A stretch of 13,870 nt of DNA from Pseudomonadota bacterium (GTDB lineage: Bacteria > Desulfobacterota > Desulfobaccia > Desulfobaccales > 0-14-0-80-60-11), in the NCBI GenBank assembly GCA_018897875.1, contig JAHIKF010000186.1, forward strand, positions 1-13,870, in the 5' to 3' direction. The position numbers were made by a program, and so were the translations under genes. Positions 6,811 through 12,618 of the stretch are shown one piece after another; the first letter of the stretch is position 1, and each line of letters starts with the position of its first letter. Below the pieces are notes generated by a model. The model did not search any database, was not told where the DNA came from, and saw nothing but the letters and a program-made list of their open reading frames with translations.

Positions 6811-7338
6811 TCACAACTCCTTAAGGGCCTGGGCATAAACTTCGTAAGCGGCCCGCCCGAACAGCACCAAACGGACCCGCTCGATCTCCGGGTGCTGGGC
6901 CAGGTAGTCGGTCACGGTCTTCACGGCGATCCGGGCCGCGTCCGCTATGGGGTAGCCGTAAACGCCGGTGGAGATGGACGGAAAGGCCAGGGATTTTATG
7001 CCCTGGGCCGATGCGAGCTTCAGGCTCTCACGGTAGCACGAGGCCAGGAGCTCCGGCTCCCGGTGGGAACCGTCCCGGTAGACCGGGCCCACGGTGTGGA
7101 TCACGTACCCGGCCTTGAGGTTGCCGCCGGTGGTGACCCTGGCCTCTCCCGTCGGACACCCCCTGAGCTGGCGGCATTCCGCCTCGATGGCAGGGCCGCC
7201 GGCCCGGTGGATGGCACCGTCCACCCCGCCCCCGGGACGCAGGGCCTCATTGGCGGCGTTGACCACGGCGTCCGTGTCTTGCCGGGTGATATCCCCTTCC
7301 ACCAGCTCCAAGGTTGATGCCCCAACCTTCACTTCCAT
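6811..7338 (-). CDS. MacroD-type macrodomain protein (predicted O-acetyl-ADP-ribose deacetylase / ADP-ribosyl hydrolase)
   Basis: A 175-residue single-domain protein of the YmdB/MacroD group, which bind ADP-ribose and remove acetyl or mono-ADP-ribosyl groups. The motifs are complete: GDITRQDTDAVVNAANE (15-31) with the distal-ribose Asn, PGGGVDGAIHRAGG (35-48) with the catalytic loop, TGGNLKAGYVIHTVGP (70-85) and PSISTGVYGYP (120-130) for diphosphate binding. The ATG at 7338 has GGAG eight bases upstream. It stands alone, facing the gene at 6298 tail-to-tail, with a repeat-rich gap upstream. The substrate in this cell cannot be told from sequence, and no ADP-ribosyltransferase partner is visible in the window. 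Confidence 0.92.
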   Translation of the reverse strand: MEVKVGASTLELVEGDITRQDTDAVVNAANEALRPGGGVDGAIHRAGGPAIEAECRQLRGCPTGEARVTTGGNLKAGYVIHTVGPVYRDGSHREPELLASCYRESLKLASAQGIKSLAFPSISTGVYGYPIADAARIAVKTVTDYLAQHPEIERVRLVLFGRAAYEVYAQALKEL

Positions 7339-7395
7339 GATGTGCTCTCCGCCGTGACTGATACTAATCTGGGCTCAAAAAGGTAATTTCCCTTC

Positions 7396-7523
7396 GTAGG
7401 GTGCGTCTTACGCACCAAAAATGGCGCGTGAGACGCGCCCTACGGATTTTTATATGAAAATAGCTCGGTGGGGCGGGCCTCCGTGCCCGCCAGCCAGATG
7501 CGGCCAGGGACGGCCGCCCCACC
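7396..7523. repeat. GTAGGG-type inverted repeat pair plus a related GC-rich hairpin
   Basis: Two 22-nt GTAGGG units face each other at 7396-7417 (plus) and 7422-7443 (minus). Each has a perfect 7-bp stem and 3-nt loop: arms GGTGCGT/ACGCACC, and GGCGCGT/ACGCGCC when the second is read on the minus strand. The stem differences between copies are compensating. Next, GGTGGGGCGG (7467-7476) and CCGCCCCACC (7514-7523) bound a second inverted structure with an inner GGGCGGGC/GCCCGCC hairpin. This lies upstream of the macrodomain gene and downstream of the selenoprotein gene, in a gap of about 300 bp (7339-7635) where I see no gene. Confidence 0.85.
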
Positions 7524-7635
7524 AACACCAGCCATTTTTCATCTTTCGTTGTGTCCGTGAGGAAATGATCGTTAGTATGAAAAAGGATGGGGCTCCTGAT
7601 CCCCCATCCCCCTAACATGCTTCGCCGGGCTCAAT

Positions 7636-8211
7636 TCAGTTGGGAATCAGCCGGTACGGGGCCGCCCGTTTGGTCCACTCGCTGCCGGGGAATTTAGCCG
7701 TCAGGGTGTCGTAGGCTTCCCGCAGGGGTTTGGGGTCGTGGGTCATTTTATAGCGGGAAACCCCCAGGAAAAAGACCGCCTCCGCGGCCGCGGCGCTGTC
7801 GGGGTAGTCCCTCAGGGCCTCGTCGAACATGCCCTGGGCCTCCGGATGGGCCTCGGCGTTGAAGTAATATTTGCCCTTGGCCACCATGAACGTGGAAATG
7901 AATTCCTCGGGGGCGAGAAACCCCACTTCCCGATGCACCTCGTTGCCGTCGGCATCCAGCACGATGATGGTGGGGGTCCAATTCACCTTGAACTGATTCA
8001 TCAAGGCAGTGTTCGAAACCTCGATCTGAACCGGGACAAAGTTATAATCCACGAACCTGACGACCTTGTCGTTGGGGTACGTAACCGCACCCATCTGTTG
8101 GCAACCGATTCACTGGGGATTGAAAAAATCCAGGAGAATAGGCTTTTTCGTCTGTCGGGCATGGTCCTTGGCCTTGGCCAGATCATCCAGCCAGCAGATA
8201 TTCAGGGCCAT
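7636..8211 (-). CDS. Predicted selenoprotein: thioredoxin-fold protein with UxxC motif (in-frame UGA at 8112-8110)
   Basis: The frame starts at an ATG at 8211 with AGGAGG eight bases upstream and reads MALNICWLDDLAKAKDHARQ, then KKPILLDFFNPQ, UGA, IGCQQMGAVTYP, and on to the stop: 191 residues with U34. U34-I-G-C37 sits where thioredoxins carry CxxC, after the LLDFF strand. The cis-proline is in NWTPTIIVLD (P80), and GNEVHREVGFL continues the fold. Residues about 115-180 are helical and TPR-like (AQGMFDEALRDYPDSAAAAEAVFFLG). There is no signal peptide, so it is probably a cytoplasmic thiol/selenol oxidoreductase. Without UGA readthrough only an ATG at 8094 is left, with no active site and no ribosome site. 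A hairpin in the SECIS position supports selenocysteine. A nonsense mutation is the alternative, but both sides stay conserved in one frame with no shift. Confidence 0.85.
8075..8092 (-). promoter_or_regulatory. SECIS-like hairpin of the selenoprotein mRNA
   Basis: Six-bp stem GGGUGC (8092-8087) / GUACCC (8080-8075), one pair being G-U, closing the apical loop GGUUAC (8086-8081). The loop starts 24 nt after the UGA and has G in its first two positions, as in bacterial SECIS elements read by SelB. A GUUG (8105-8102) / CAAC (8074-8071) pairing could extend the stem below a bulge. Confidence 0.7.
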
Positions 8212-8266
8212 GGGGATTGCCTCCTGTCTCGGGATTGGGGCCGGCTGTGGCCCTGCGTATGGAAAA

Positions 8267-8294
8267 AACATAAGCATTCCTGGCCAAAAGGCAA
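8267..8294 (-). promoter_or_regulatory. Possible promoter for the selenoprotein gene
   Basis: Minus-strand TTGCCT (8294-8289), a 16-nt spacer and TATGTT (8272-8267), about 55 nt upstream of the ATG at 8211. Both boxes are only partial matches. Confidence 0.35.
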
Positions 8295-8364
8295 GAGAGG
8301 GAGGGTGGCTGGCGTCCTGGCCTTGCCGTGATCATCATCTCCGGTTGATTCCGGTACAAAAATC

Positions 8365-8393
8365 TTGCAATGTCGCCTTCTTGCCCATAAAAT
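8365..8393 (+). promoter_or_regulatory. Possible promoter for the GAF-GGDEF gene
   Basis: TTGCAA (8365-8370), a 17-nt spacer and TAAAAT (8388-8393). It is close to the ATG at 8409, so the leader would be very short and might omit the weak AGGTAAG ribosome site. The second ATG at 8415 is an alternative start if this promoter is used. Confidence 0.4.
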
Positions 8394-8408
8394 CCCCAGG
8401 TAAGAACC

Positions 8409-9491
8409 ATGGTTATGGACCAGAAAAACGATTCCTTCTATAGTCCCCCGGACACCGGCCAGGTAGACCGCCTGCTGGCCACCATCGAGTTCTCCAAGGC
8501 CCTGGTGAGCGCCTACGACATGGAGACGCTTCTCACCGCCATCCTGGAGCGCATCAAGGCGATCATCCCCGCCCAGAACTGGTCCTTGCTCCTTACCGAT
8601 CCCCAAACCGGGGAACTTTATTTCGCCGTGATCGTGGGCCTGGCCCCGGAGACGGTGAAGGATATCCGCCTCAAGCCCGGGGAAGGGATCGCCGGGACCG
8701 TGGCTCAGACGGGAAAACCGATCTTTATCCCCGATGTAAACCAGGACCTCCGCTTTGCCGCCCGGGTGGATATCCAAACGGGCTTCGAGACCCGTTCCAT
8801 TATCGCCCTGCCCCTGATTGTCCGGGGGGCAGTGATCGGGGTGTTTGAAGTGGTTAATGTGGCGGAAGAGAGATACTTCCGGGAAAAATACCTGCCCCAC
8901 CTGACTATTCTGGCGGACTATGTGGCCATTGCGGTGGACAACGTCCACAATTTGCAGAAGCTCGAGGCCCGGACCTTTATCGACGAGGTGACCGGGTTCT
9001 TCAATACCCGGTATCTCATCCACGAACTGGACCGCCTCATCCCCCAACTCCTTAACCAGGGTGGGCATTTTTCCGTGGTCTTCCTGGACCTGGACAACTT
9101 CAAGACGGTGGTGGACAGCTACGGGCACCTCAGGGGCAGCAAGGTCCTGGCCCAGGTGGCCCGGGTGATTCACGGGGTGCTGGAACCGGACGACAGCCTG
9201 GTGCGCTACGGCGGCGATGAGTTCATCATCCTGATGCCCCGGCGGTCCCAGCCGGGCGCCCTGGAGACTACCCGCCGCCTGCGCCGGACCCTCAACCAGA
9301 GCACCTTCCTGCAAGATGAGGGGCTGTCGATCCAGGTTACGGCCAGCTACGGCATCGCCTCCCTGCCGGAAGACGCCCAGGACCGGGAGAAGCTGCTGCT
9401 CATCGCTGACCGGGCCATGTTCAGCAGCAAAGGCCGGGGCCGGGATCGCATCATGGTGGGCCAGGACCTGATCCCGGTAGAAAATGACTGA
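8409..9491 (+). CDS. GAF-GGDEF cyclic-dinucleotide synthase, Hypr-like (candidate 3',3'-cGAMP synthase)
   Basis: A 360-residue soluble protein: GAF sensor domain at about 38-180 (KPGEGIAGTVAQTGKPIFIPDV is typical) and GGDEF domain at about 190-350. The domain opens EVTGFFNTRYL and keeps metal-binding D227 (FLDLDNF) and the signature RYGGDEF (266-272). Two guanine-recognition positions differ from canonical diguanylate cyclases: PleD Asn335 corresponds to V235, and PleD Asp344 to S244 (GHLRGSKVL). Ser at the latter position is the mark reported for Hypr GGDEF enzymes, such as Geobacter GSU1658, which make cyclic GMP-AMP. The inhibitory RxxD site is missing (EPDD at 259-262). It is probably an active synthase with altered base choice under control of a GAF ligand; loss of activity is the alternative. 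It diverges from the selenoprotein gene. The ATG has a weak AGG-type RBS. Confidence 0.9.
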   Translation: MVMDQKNDSFYSPPDTGQVDRLLATIEFSKALVSAYDMETLLTAILERIKAIIPAQNWSLLLTDPQTGELYFAVIVGLAPETVKDIRLKPGEGIAGTVAQTGKPIFIPDVNQDLRFAARVDIQTGFETRSIIALPLIVRGAVIGVFEVVNVAEERYFREKYLPHLTILADYVAIAVDNVHNLQKLEARTFIDEVTGFFNTRYLIHELDRLIPQLLNQGGHFSVVFLDLDNFKTVVDSYGHLRGSKVLAQVARVIHGVLEPDDSLVRYGGDEFIILMPRRSQPGALETTRRLRRTLNQSTFLQDEGLSIQVTASYGIASLPEDAQDREKLLLIADRAMFSSKGRGRDRIMVGQDLIPVEND

Positions 9492-9532
9492 CTAAGTCCA
9501 GGATTTTATAAATACGCTCTTGTCATATATTG

Positions 9533-9679
9533 CCCCCCTCACCCCAACCCTCTCCCCCCGAAGCGGGGGGAGAGGGGGTAGGCTATGTCACCGGATTTGT
9601 TACGATGACAGCACCTCAAAGCGGTCCCATTTTTTCCCCTCTCCCCCAATGGGGGAGAGGGTCAGGGTGAGGGGGAAGT
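9533..9679. repeat. Two-hairpin repeat element, copy 1
   Basis: Hairpin one is CCCTCTCCCCCC (9548-9559) / GGGGGGAGAGGG (9565-9576), 12 bp. Hairpin two is CCCTCTCCCCC (9637-9647) / GGGGGAGAGGG (9651-9661), 11 bp with loop AAT. The outer ends read CCCTCACCCC and GGGTGAGGGGG, also inverted. The spacer contains ATGTCACCGGATTT, which recurs in the inverted copy at 12453-12591. It lies in the roughly 490-bp gap between the convergent GAF-GGDEF and gpmA genes (9492-9984). Confidence 0.88.
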
Positions 9680-9696
9680 GAGTTTCACGGCGTAAG

Positions 9697-9713
9697 AAAT
9701 ACGTTACGTATTT
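9697..9713. repeat. Small palindrome AAATACGT-T-ACGTATTT
   Basis: Perfect 8-bp inverted repeat around one T, just outside repeat copy 1. An inverted partial match, ATAAATACG near 9509, lies on the other side of that element, so the two could mark its outer boundary or an operator. The stretch 9714-9855 shows nothing else I can identify. Confidence 0.4.
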
Positions 9714-9864
9714 ATGAGCCACAGTTCTAAGCTGAACCGGGGTTGAAGTGCTGCTGGTTCCGGAACTGACGTTTTTGAGATCAGCGCTTTGATCCCGCCA
9801 TCCCTCCCGCCATCTGGCCTAAGCATTACCCGCAAGTTGGAACGGGCTTGATTCATAAAGTTTT

Positions 9865-9928
9865 TGGTGGCACAGCCTTTCTAGCCTGTGCGAGAATTTT
9901 CGCACAGGCTAGAAAGGCTGTGCCACCA
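9865..9928. terminator. Perfect 29-bp hairpin, possible bidirectional terminator
   Basis: The left arm (9865-9893, starting TGGTGGCACAGCCTTTC) and right arm (9900-9928, ending GGCTGTGCCACCA) are exact reverse complements over 29 bp, with a 6-nt loop GAATTT. Outside a small bulge, AAGTTTTT and AAAAAAACTT can extend the pairing and give a T-run in both directions. Its place between convergent genes fits a two-way terminator. The very long perfect stem also fits a repeat element; a shorter cousin containing GGCACAGGC lies at 12227-12249. Confidence 0.65.
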
Positions 9929-9984
9929 GTCAAAAAAACTTATAGATAAGCGCCGACTGGCAGGGAGTTTTGCCCCTCCTAAGA

Positions 9985-10740
9985 TTACTTGGCCTTGCCC
10001 TGGGCGGCCACGGCCTCCATGGCCTTTTTAATCTCCGCTTCGTCCCCTAAATAGTAATGTTTGACCTGGTTCAGATCGGCATCCAGTTCGTACACCAGGG
10101 GAATGCCCGTGGGGATATTCACCGAGACGATGGCGTCATCGGAGAGCCTATCCAAATGCTTCACCAGGGCCCGGAGGCTGTTGCCGTGGGCTACCACCAG
10201 CACTCGTTGCCCGGCCAGAATGGCCGGGGCGATGTCGCTGTGCCAGTAGGGCAGCATGCGGGCCACGGTGTCGGCCAGGCATTCGCAGGCCGGGATGACG
10301 TCGGGGGCCAGGTTCGCATAGCGCCGGTCGAACCGGGGGTGGCGAGGGTCGTCCGGTTCCAGGGCCGGGGGCCGCACCCCGTAACTGCGGCGCCAGACCT
10401 GCACCTGGTCCTCGCCGTACTTGGCCGCCATTTCGCTCTTATTGAGCCCCTGCAAGGCTCCGTAATGCCGCTCATTGAGCTCCCAGGCGCGAATCACCGG
10501 GATCCACTCCAGTTCCATGGTCTCCATGATGATCCAGAGGGTCTTGATGGCCCGCTTGAGCACCGAGGTGTAGGCGACATCATAGGTGAAGCCCCGGTCC
10601 CGGAGGAGCTGCCCCCCCGTCAGGGCTTCCTGATCCCCCTGGGGTGACAGGCCCACGTCAGTCCAGCCGGTAAAACGGTTCTCCAAATTCCAGGTGCTCT
10701 GCCCATGCCGCACCAGCGTCAGGGAATAAGTCGCGGCCAT
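9985..10740 (-). CDS. gpmA: 2,3-bisphosphoglycerate-dependent phosphoglycerate mutase
   Basis: A 251-residue cytoplasmic enzyme of glycolysis and gluconeogenesis that interconverts 3- and 2-phosphoglycerate through a phosphohistidine. The catalytic RHG motif is in LTLVRHGQSTWN (H12). FTGWTDVGLSPQG (23-35), LKRAIKTLW (61-69) with its substrate arginine, ELNERHYGALQG (87-98) with general acid E90, and VVAHGNSLRAL (182-192) with H185 are all intact. Length and motifs match the dPGM (GpmA) form rather than the manganese-dependent GpmI. The ATG at 10740 has GGAGG four bases upstream. No same-strand gene is close: hairpin elements lie on both sides (9865-9928 and 10815-10908), so it is probably transcribed alone. 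Confidence 0.96.
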   Translation of the reverse strand: MAATYSLTLVRHGQSTWNLENRFTGWTDVGLSPQGDQEALTGGQLLRDRGFTYDVAYTSVLKRAIKTLWIIMETMELEWIPVIRAWELNERHYGALQGLNKSEMAAKYGEDQVQVWRRSYGVRPPALEPDDPRHPRFDRRYANLAPDVIPACECLADTVARMLPYWHSDIAPAILAGQRVLVVAHGNSLRALVKHLDRLSDDAIVSVNIPTGIPLVYELDADLNQVKHYYLGDEAEIKKAMEAVAAQGKAK

Positions 10741-10814
10741 TGGTCCTCCGTGTTATTTGCAGTGGTTATACGAATGCCAAAAGTTTTTTCCGTTATTGGG
10801 AAATGCTCCACAAC

Positions 10815-10908
10815 CAAAATCCCCCCTAACCCCCCTTTATCAAAGGGGGGAACTATAAGGAATTGCTTCTCAAGTCCCCCTTTGTAAAAGGAGGATTTAG
10901 GGGGATTT
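10815..10908. repeat. Paired CCCCCTTT-type hairpin repeat between argJ and gpmA
   Basis: Left module: AAATCCCCCCTAA, then CCCCCCTTT and AAAGGGGGG around a short loop. Right module is the inverted form: AAGTCCCCCTTT, GTA, AAAGGAGG (one mismatch), then ATTTAGGGGGATTT. About 28 nt of unrelated AT-rich sequence separates the two. It is the same family and architecture as 3110-3196. No clear gpmA promoter was found in this 245-bp gap. Confidence 0.85.
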
Positions 10909-10985
10909 AACCATCAGCAATCGGCTTAATTTTTTGGCGACTGCTATAAAAGAAAGATAATTCCCGCGGCCCGGTCGACTCCGCA

Positions 10986-12167
10986 TCAACTCCGGTAGTC
11001 GGCGTTGATGCGGATGTAGTCCTCGGTGAGGTCGCAGGTCTCGTAGTAGTCGGCATAGGCCCCGTTGTTCAGGTGGATGGTCACCGTAAAGGGGCCGGAT
11101 TTGATCACCTGCTGGGCCGCGGCTTCGGCCCTGGGGCCCAGGCCCCGGCCGTTTTGCACCACGGGGTGGGGCCCGAAGGCGATATTTACCCGCTCGGGGT
11201 CGAAGCGGGCGCCGGCGCGGCCTAAGGCGGCCATGATCCGCCCCCAGTTGACGTCTTCGCCGGCCATGGCGGTCTTGACCAGGGGCGAGAGGGCCACGGT
11301 CAGGGCGGCCTTTTTGGCCTCCGCCGGGGTGGCCGCGCCCTCAACCTCGATGCGGTAGACGTGCCGCGCCCCTTCGCCGTCGGCCACCACCTGGCGGGCC
11401 AGATCATACATTACCTGGTTCACTGCCTCCCCTAAAGCCGACATCATGGCGCCGGCCGCGGAGATGACCGCATTTCCCGCCCGGCTGCTGGCTAAGAGGA
11501 GAATAGTGTCGTTGGTGGAGGTGTCCCCGTCCACCGTAATCCGGTTAAAGCTGGTGGGCAGGGCCTGGCGCAAGAGCGTTTTCAAGACCTGGGGCGTGGC
11601 CGCGGCGTCGGTGAAGATAAACACCAAAAGCGTGGCCATATCCGGGTGGATCATGCCCGAGCCTTTGGCGATGCCGGCCAGGGTGAATTTCTTGCCGGCA
11701 ATTATCCCCTGCACCAGCGAGGCTTTGGGCCGGGTGTCGGTGGTCATGATGGCCCGGGCCGCCTCGCCCAACCCGTCAGGGTGCAGCCCGGCTACCAACT
11801 GGGGCAGGGCCTGGGTGATCCGGTCCCCGGGCAGGGGCGCGCCGATGACTCCGGTGGACGACGGCAGCACCAGGCGCTCCGGGATATTGAGCAACTTGGC
11901 GGCCGCCCGGCAGGTATCCCGGGCGGCGCCCAGGCCCCGGGGGCCGTTGCAGGCGTTGGCGTTGCCGGCATTCACCAGGATGGCCTGGGCGGTGCCTTTC
12001 CGCAGGCGGGCCTGGGTGATCAGCACCGGCGCGGCCTTGACCCGGTTGCGGGTAAATACCCCGGCCGCGGCCGCAGGGGTATCCGCCACCATCAGGGCCA
12101 GGTCCAGAACCCCCGGCTTTTTGATGGCCGCGGCGGTGGCGGCGAATTTAAATCCCGGGACGATCAT
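10986..12167 (-). CDS. argJ: Bifunctional glutamate N-acetyltransferase / ornithine acetyltransferase
   Basis: A 393-residue enzyme that moves the acetyl group from N-acetylornithine to glutamate, closing the cyclic arginine pathway; some forms also use acetyl-CoA. It is a self-cleaving Ntn-type protein: KGSGMIHPDMATLLVF holds the A178-T179 cleavage site, and T179 becomes the beta-subunit nucleophile. The oxyanion-forming STGVIGAPLP lies at 104-113, NAGNANACNG at 66-75 and VDGDTSTND near 223. The C-terminus YIRINADYRS is typical. The frame is open a further 75 codons upstream, but that part runs through a repeat and a terminator hairpin. The ATG at 12167 has GGAG eight bases upstream and gives the family N-terminus (MIVPGFKFAATAAAIKK), so I chose it. 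No other arginine genes are adjacent. Confidence 0.95.
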   Translation of the reverse strand: MIVPGFKFAATAAAIKKPGVLDLALMVADTPAAAAGVFTRNRVKAAPVLITQARLRKGTAQAILVNAGNANACNGPRGLGAARDTCRAAAKLLNIPERLVLPSSTGVIGAPLPGDRITQALPQLVAGLHPDGLGEAARAIMTTDTRPKASLVQGIIAGKKFTLAGIAKGSGMIHPDMATLLVFIFTDAAATPQVLKTLLRQALPTSFNRITVDGDTSTNDTILLLASSRAGNAVISAAGAMMSALGEAVNQVMYDLARQVVADGEGARHVYRIEVEGAATPAEAKKAALTVALSPLVKTAMAGEDVNWGRIMAALGRAGARFDPERVNIAFGPHPVVQNGRGLGPRAEAAAQQVIKSGPFTVTIHLNNGAYADYYETCDLTEDYIRINADYRS

Positions 12168-12216
12168 GTCAGGTTCTCCAAATTTTATGGTCAGGGTTTC
12201 CTCATGCCAGCATGAC

Positions 12217-12249
12217 AAAAAAACTCGGCACAGGCAAGCTGCCTGTGCC
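12217..12249 (-). terminator. Probable terminator between secA and argJ
   Basis: On the minus strand TGGCACAGGCA-type arms form a perfect 10-bp stem, GGCACAGGCA (12249-12240) / TGCCTGTGCC (12236-12227), with loop GCT, then GAG and seven T residues (12223-12217). On the plus strand it is followed by ATTATTTTTTC, so it may work both ways. It would separate secA transcription from argJ. Confidence 0.65.
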
Positions 12250-12276
12250 ATTATTTTTTCTTTGGAGCGGGCGCCC

Positions 12277-12292
12277 GGCGAGTCGCCCCTAC
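12277..12292 (-). repeat. Possible truncated GTAGGG-type repeat unit
   Basis: Read on the minus strand from 12292: GTAGGGGCGACTCGCC, a short hairpin with the GTAGGG start of the family seen at 151-291 and 7396-7443. Only one arm pair of about five bases is present. The neighbouring stretch 12293-12450 is G-rich and then AT-rich; I see no gene there. Confidence 0.45.
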
Positions 12293-12452
12293 GTATGCGG
12301 GTCGGGAGGGGGGGAGGGCAGGGGCGGCTTACGAAAAACCCTGGCCCTCCCCAGCAGTGTCCGGTTTGGTTTTTGCGAGGGAGGAGGCGCATTGTACGTG
12401 GTCCAACAGTGTATAAATTCGCTATCGCCTTCTTTGCTCCGAGAAGATTACT

Positions 12453-12591
12453 TCCCCCTCACCCTGGCCCTCTCCCCCATTGGGGGAGAGGGGAAAAAGT
12501 GGAACTGGTTTAATGCCTTATGGTTACTAAATCCGGTGACATGACCTACTCCCTCTCCCCCCGTTTCGGGGGGAGAGGGTTGGGGTTGGGG
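12453..12591. repeat. Two-hairpin repeat element, copy 2 (inverted relative to copy 1)
   Basis: Hairpin CCCTCTCCCCC (12468-12478) / GGGGGAGAGGG (12482-12492) with loop ATT, and hairpin CCCTCTCCCCCC (12551-12562) / GGGGGGAGAGGG (12568-12579). Reverse-complemented, the order, the loops and the spacer core ATGTCACCGGATTT match copy 1 at 9533-9679; the middle of the spacer differs. It lies just after the secA stop codon and may also act as a transcript end. Confidence 0.88.
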
Positions 12592-12618
12592 GGGGCAGAA
12601 CTGAGATGCCCCCAAGTC

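Noticed and set aside
7636..8094. Reading the thioredoxin-like gene as a 152-residue protein starting at the ATG at 8094
   Set aside because: No ribosome site there, and the start would fall inside the active-site helix. The upstream frame to 8211 has a strong RBS and matching fold.
8100..8120. Pseudogene or frameshift explanation for the TGA at 8110-8112
   Set aside because: Frame is unchanged on both sides, the TGA falls exactly at the redox Cys position and a SECIS-like hairpin follows. A simple nonsense mutation remains possible but less likely.
8202..9314. Long minus-strand open frame opposite the GAF-GGDEF gene
   Set aside because: Antisense shadow; the plus-strand protein has clear domains and motifs.
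9533..9679. CRISPR array in the repeat-rich gaps
   Set aside because: Repeats are inverted hairpin pairs with no regular direct repeats, no spacer series and no cas genes.
12168..12392. 75-residue N-terminal extension of ArgJ
   Set aside because: It runs through a terminator hairpin and a repeat; the family N-terminus and an RBS place the start at 12167.
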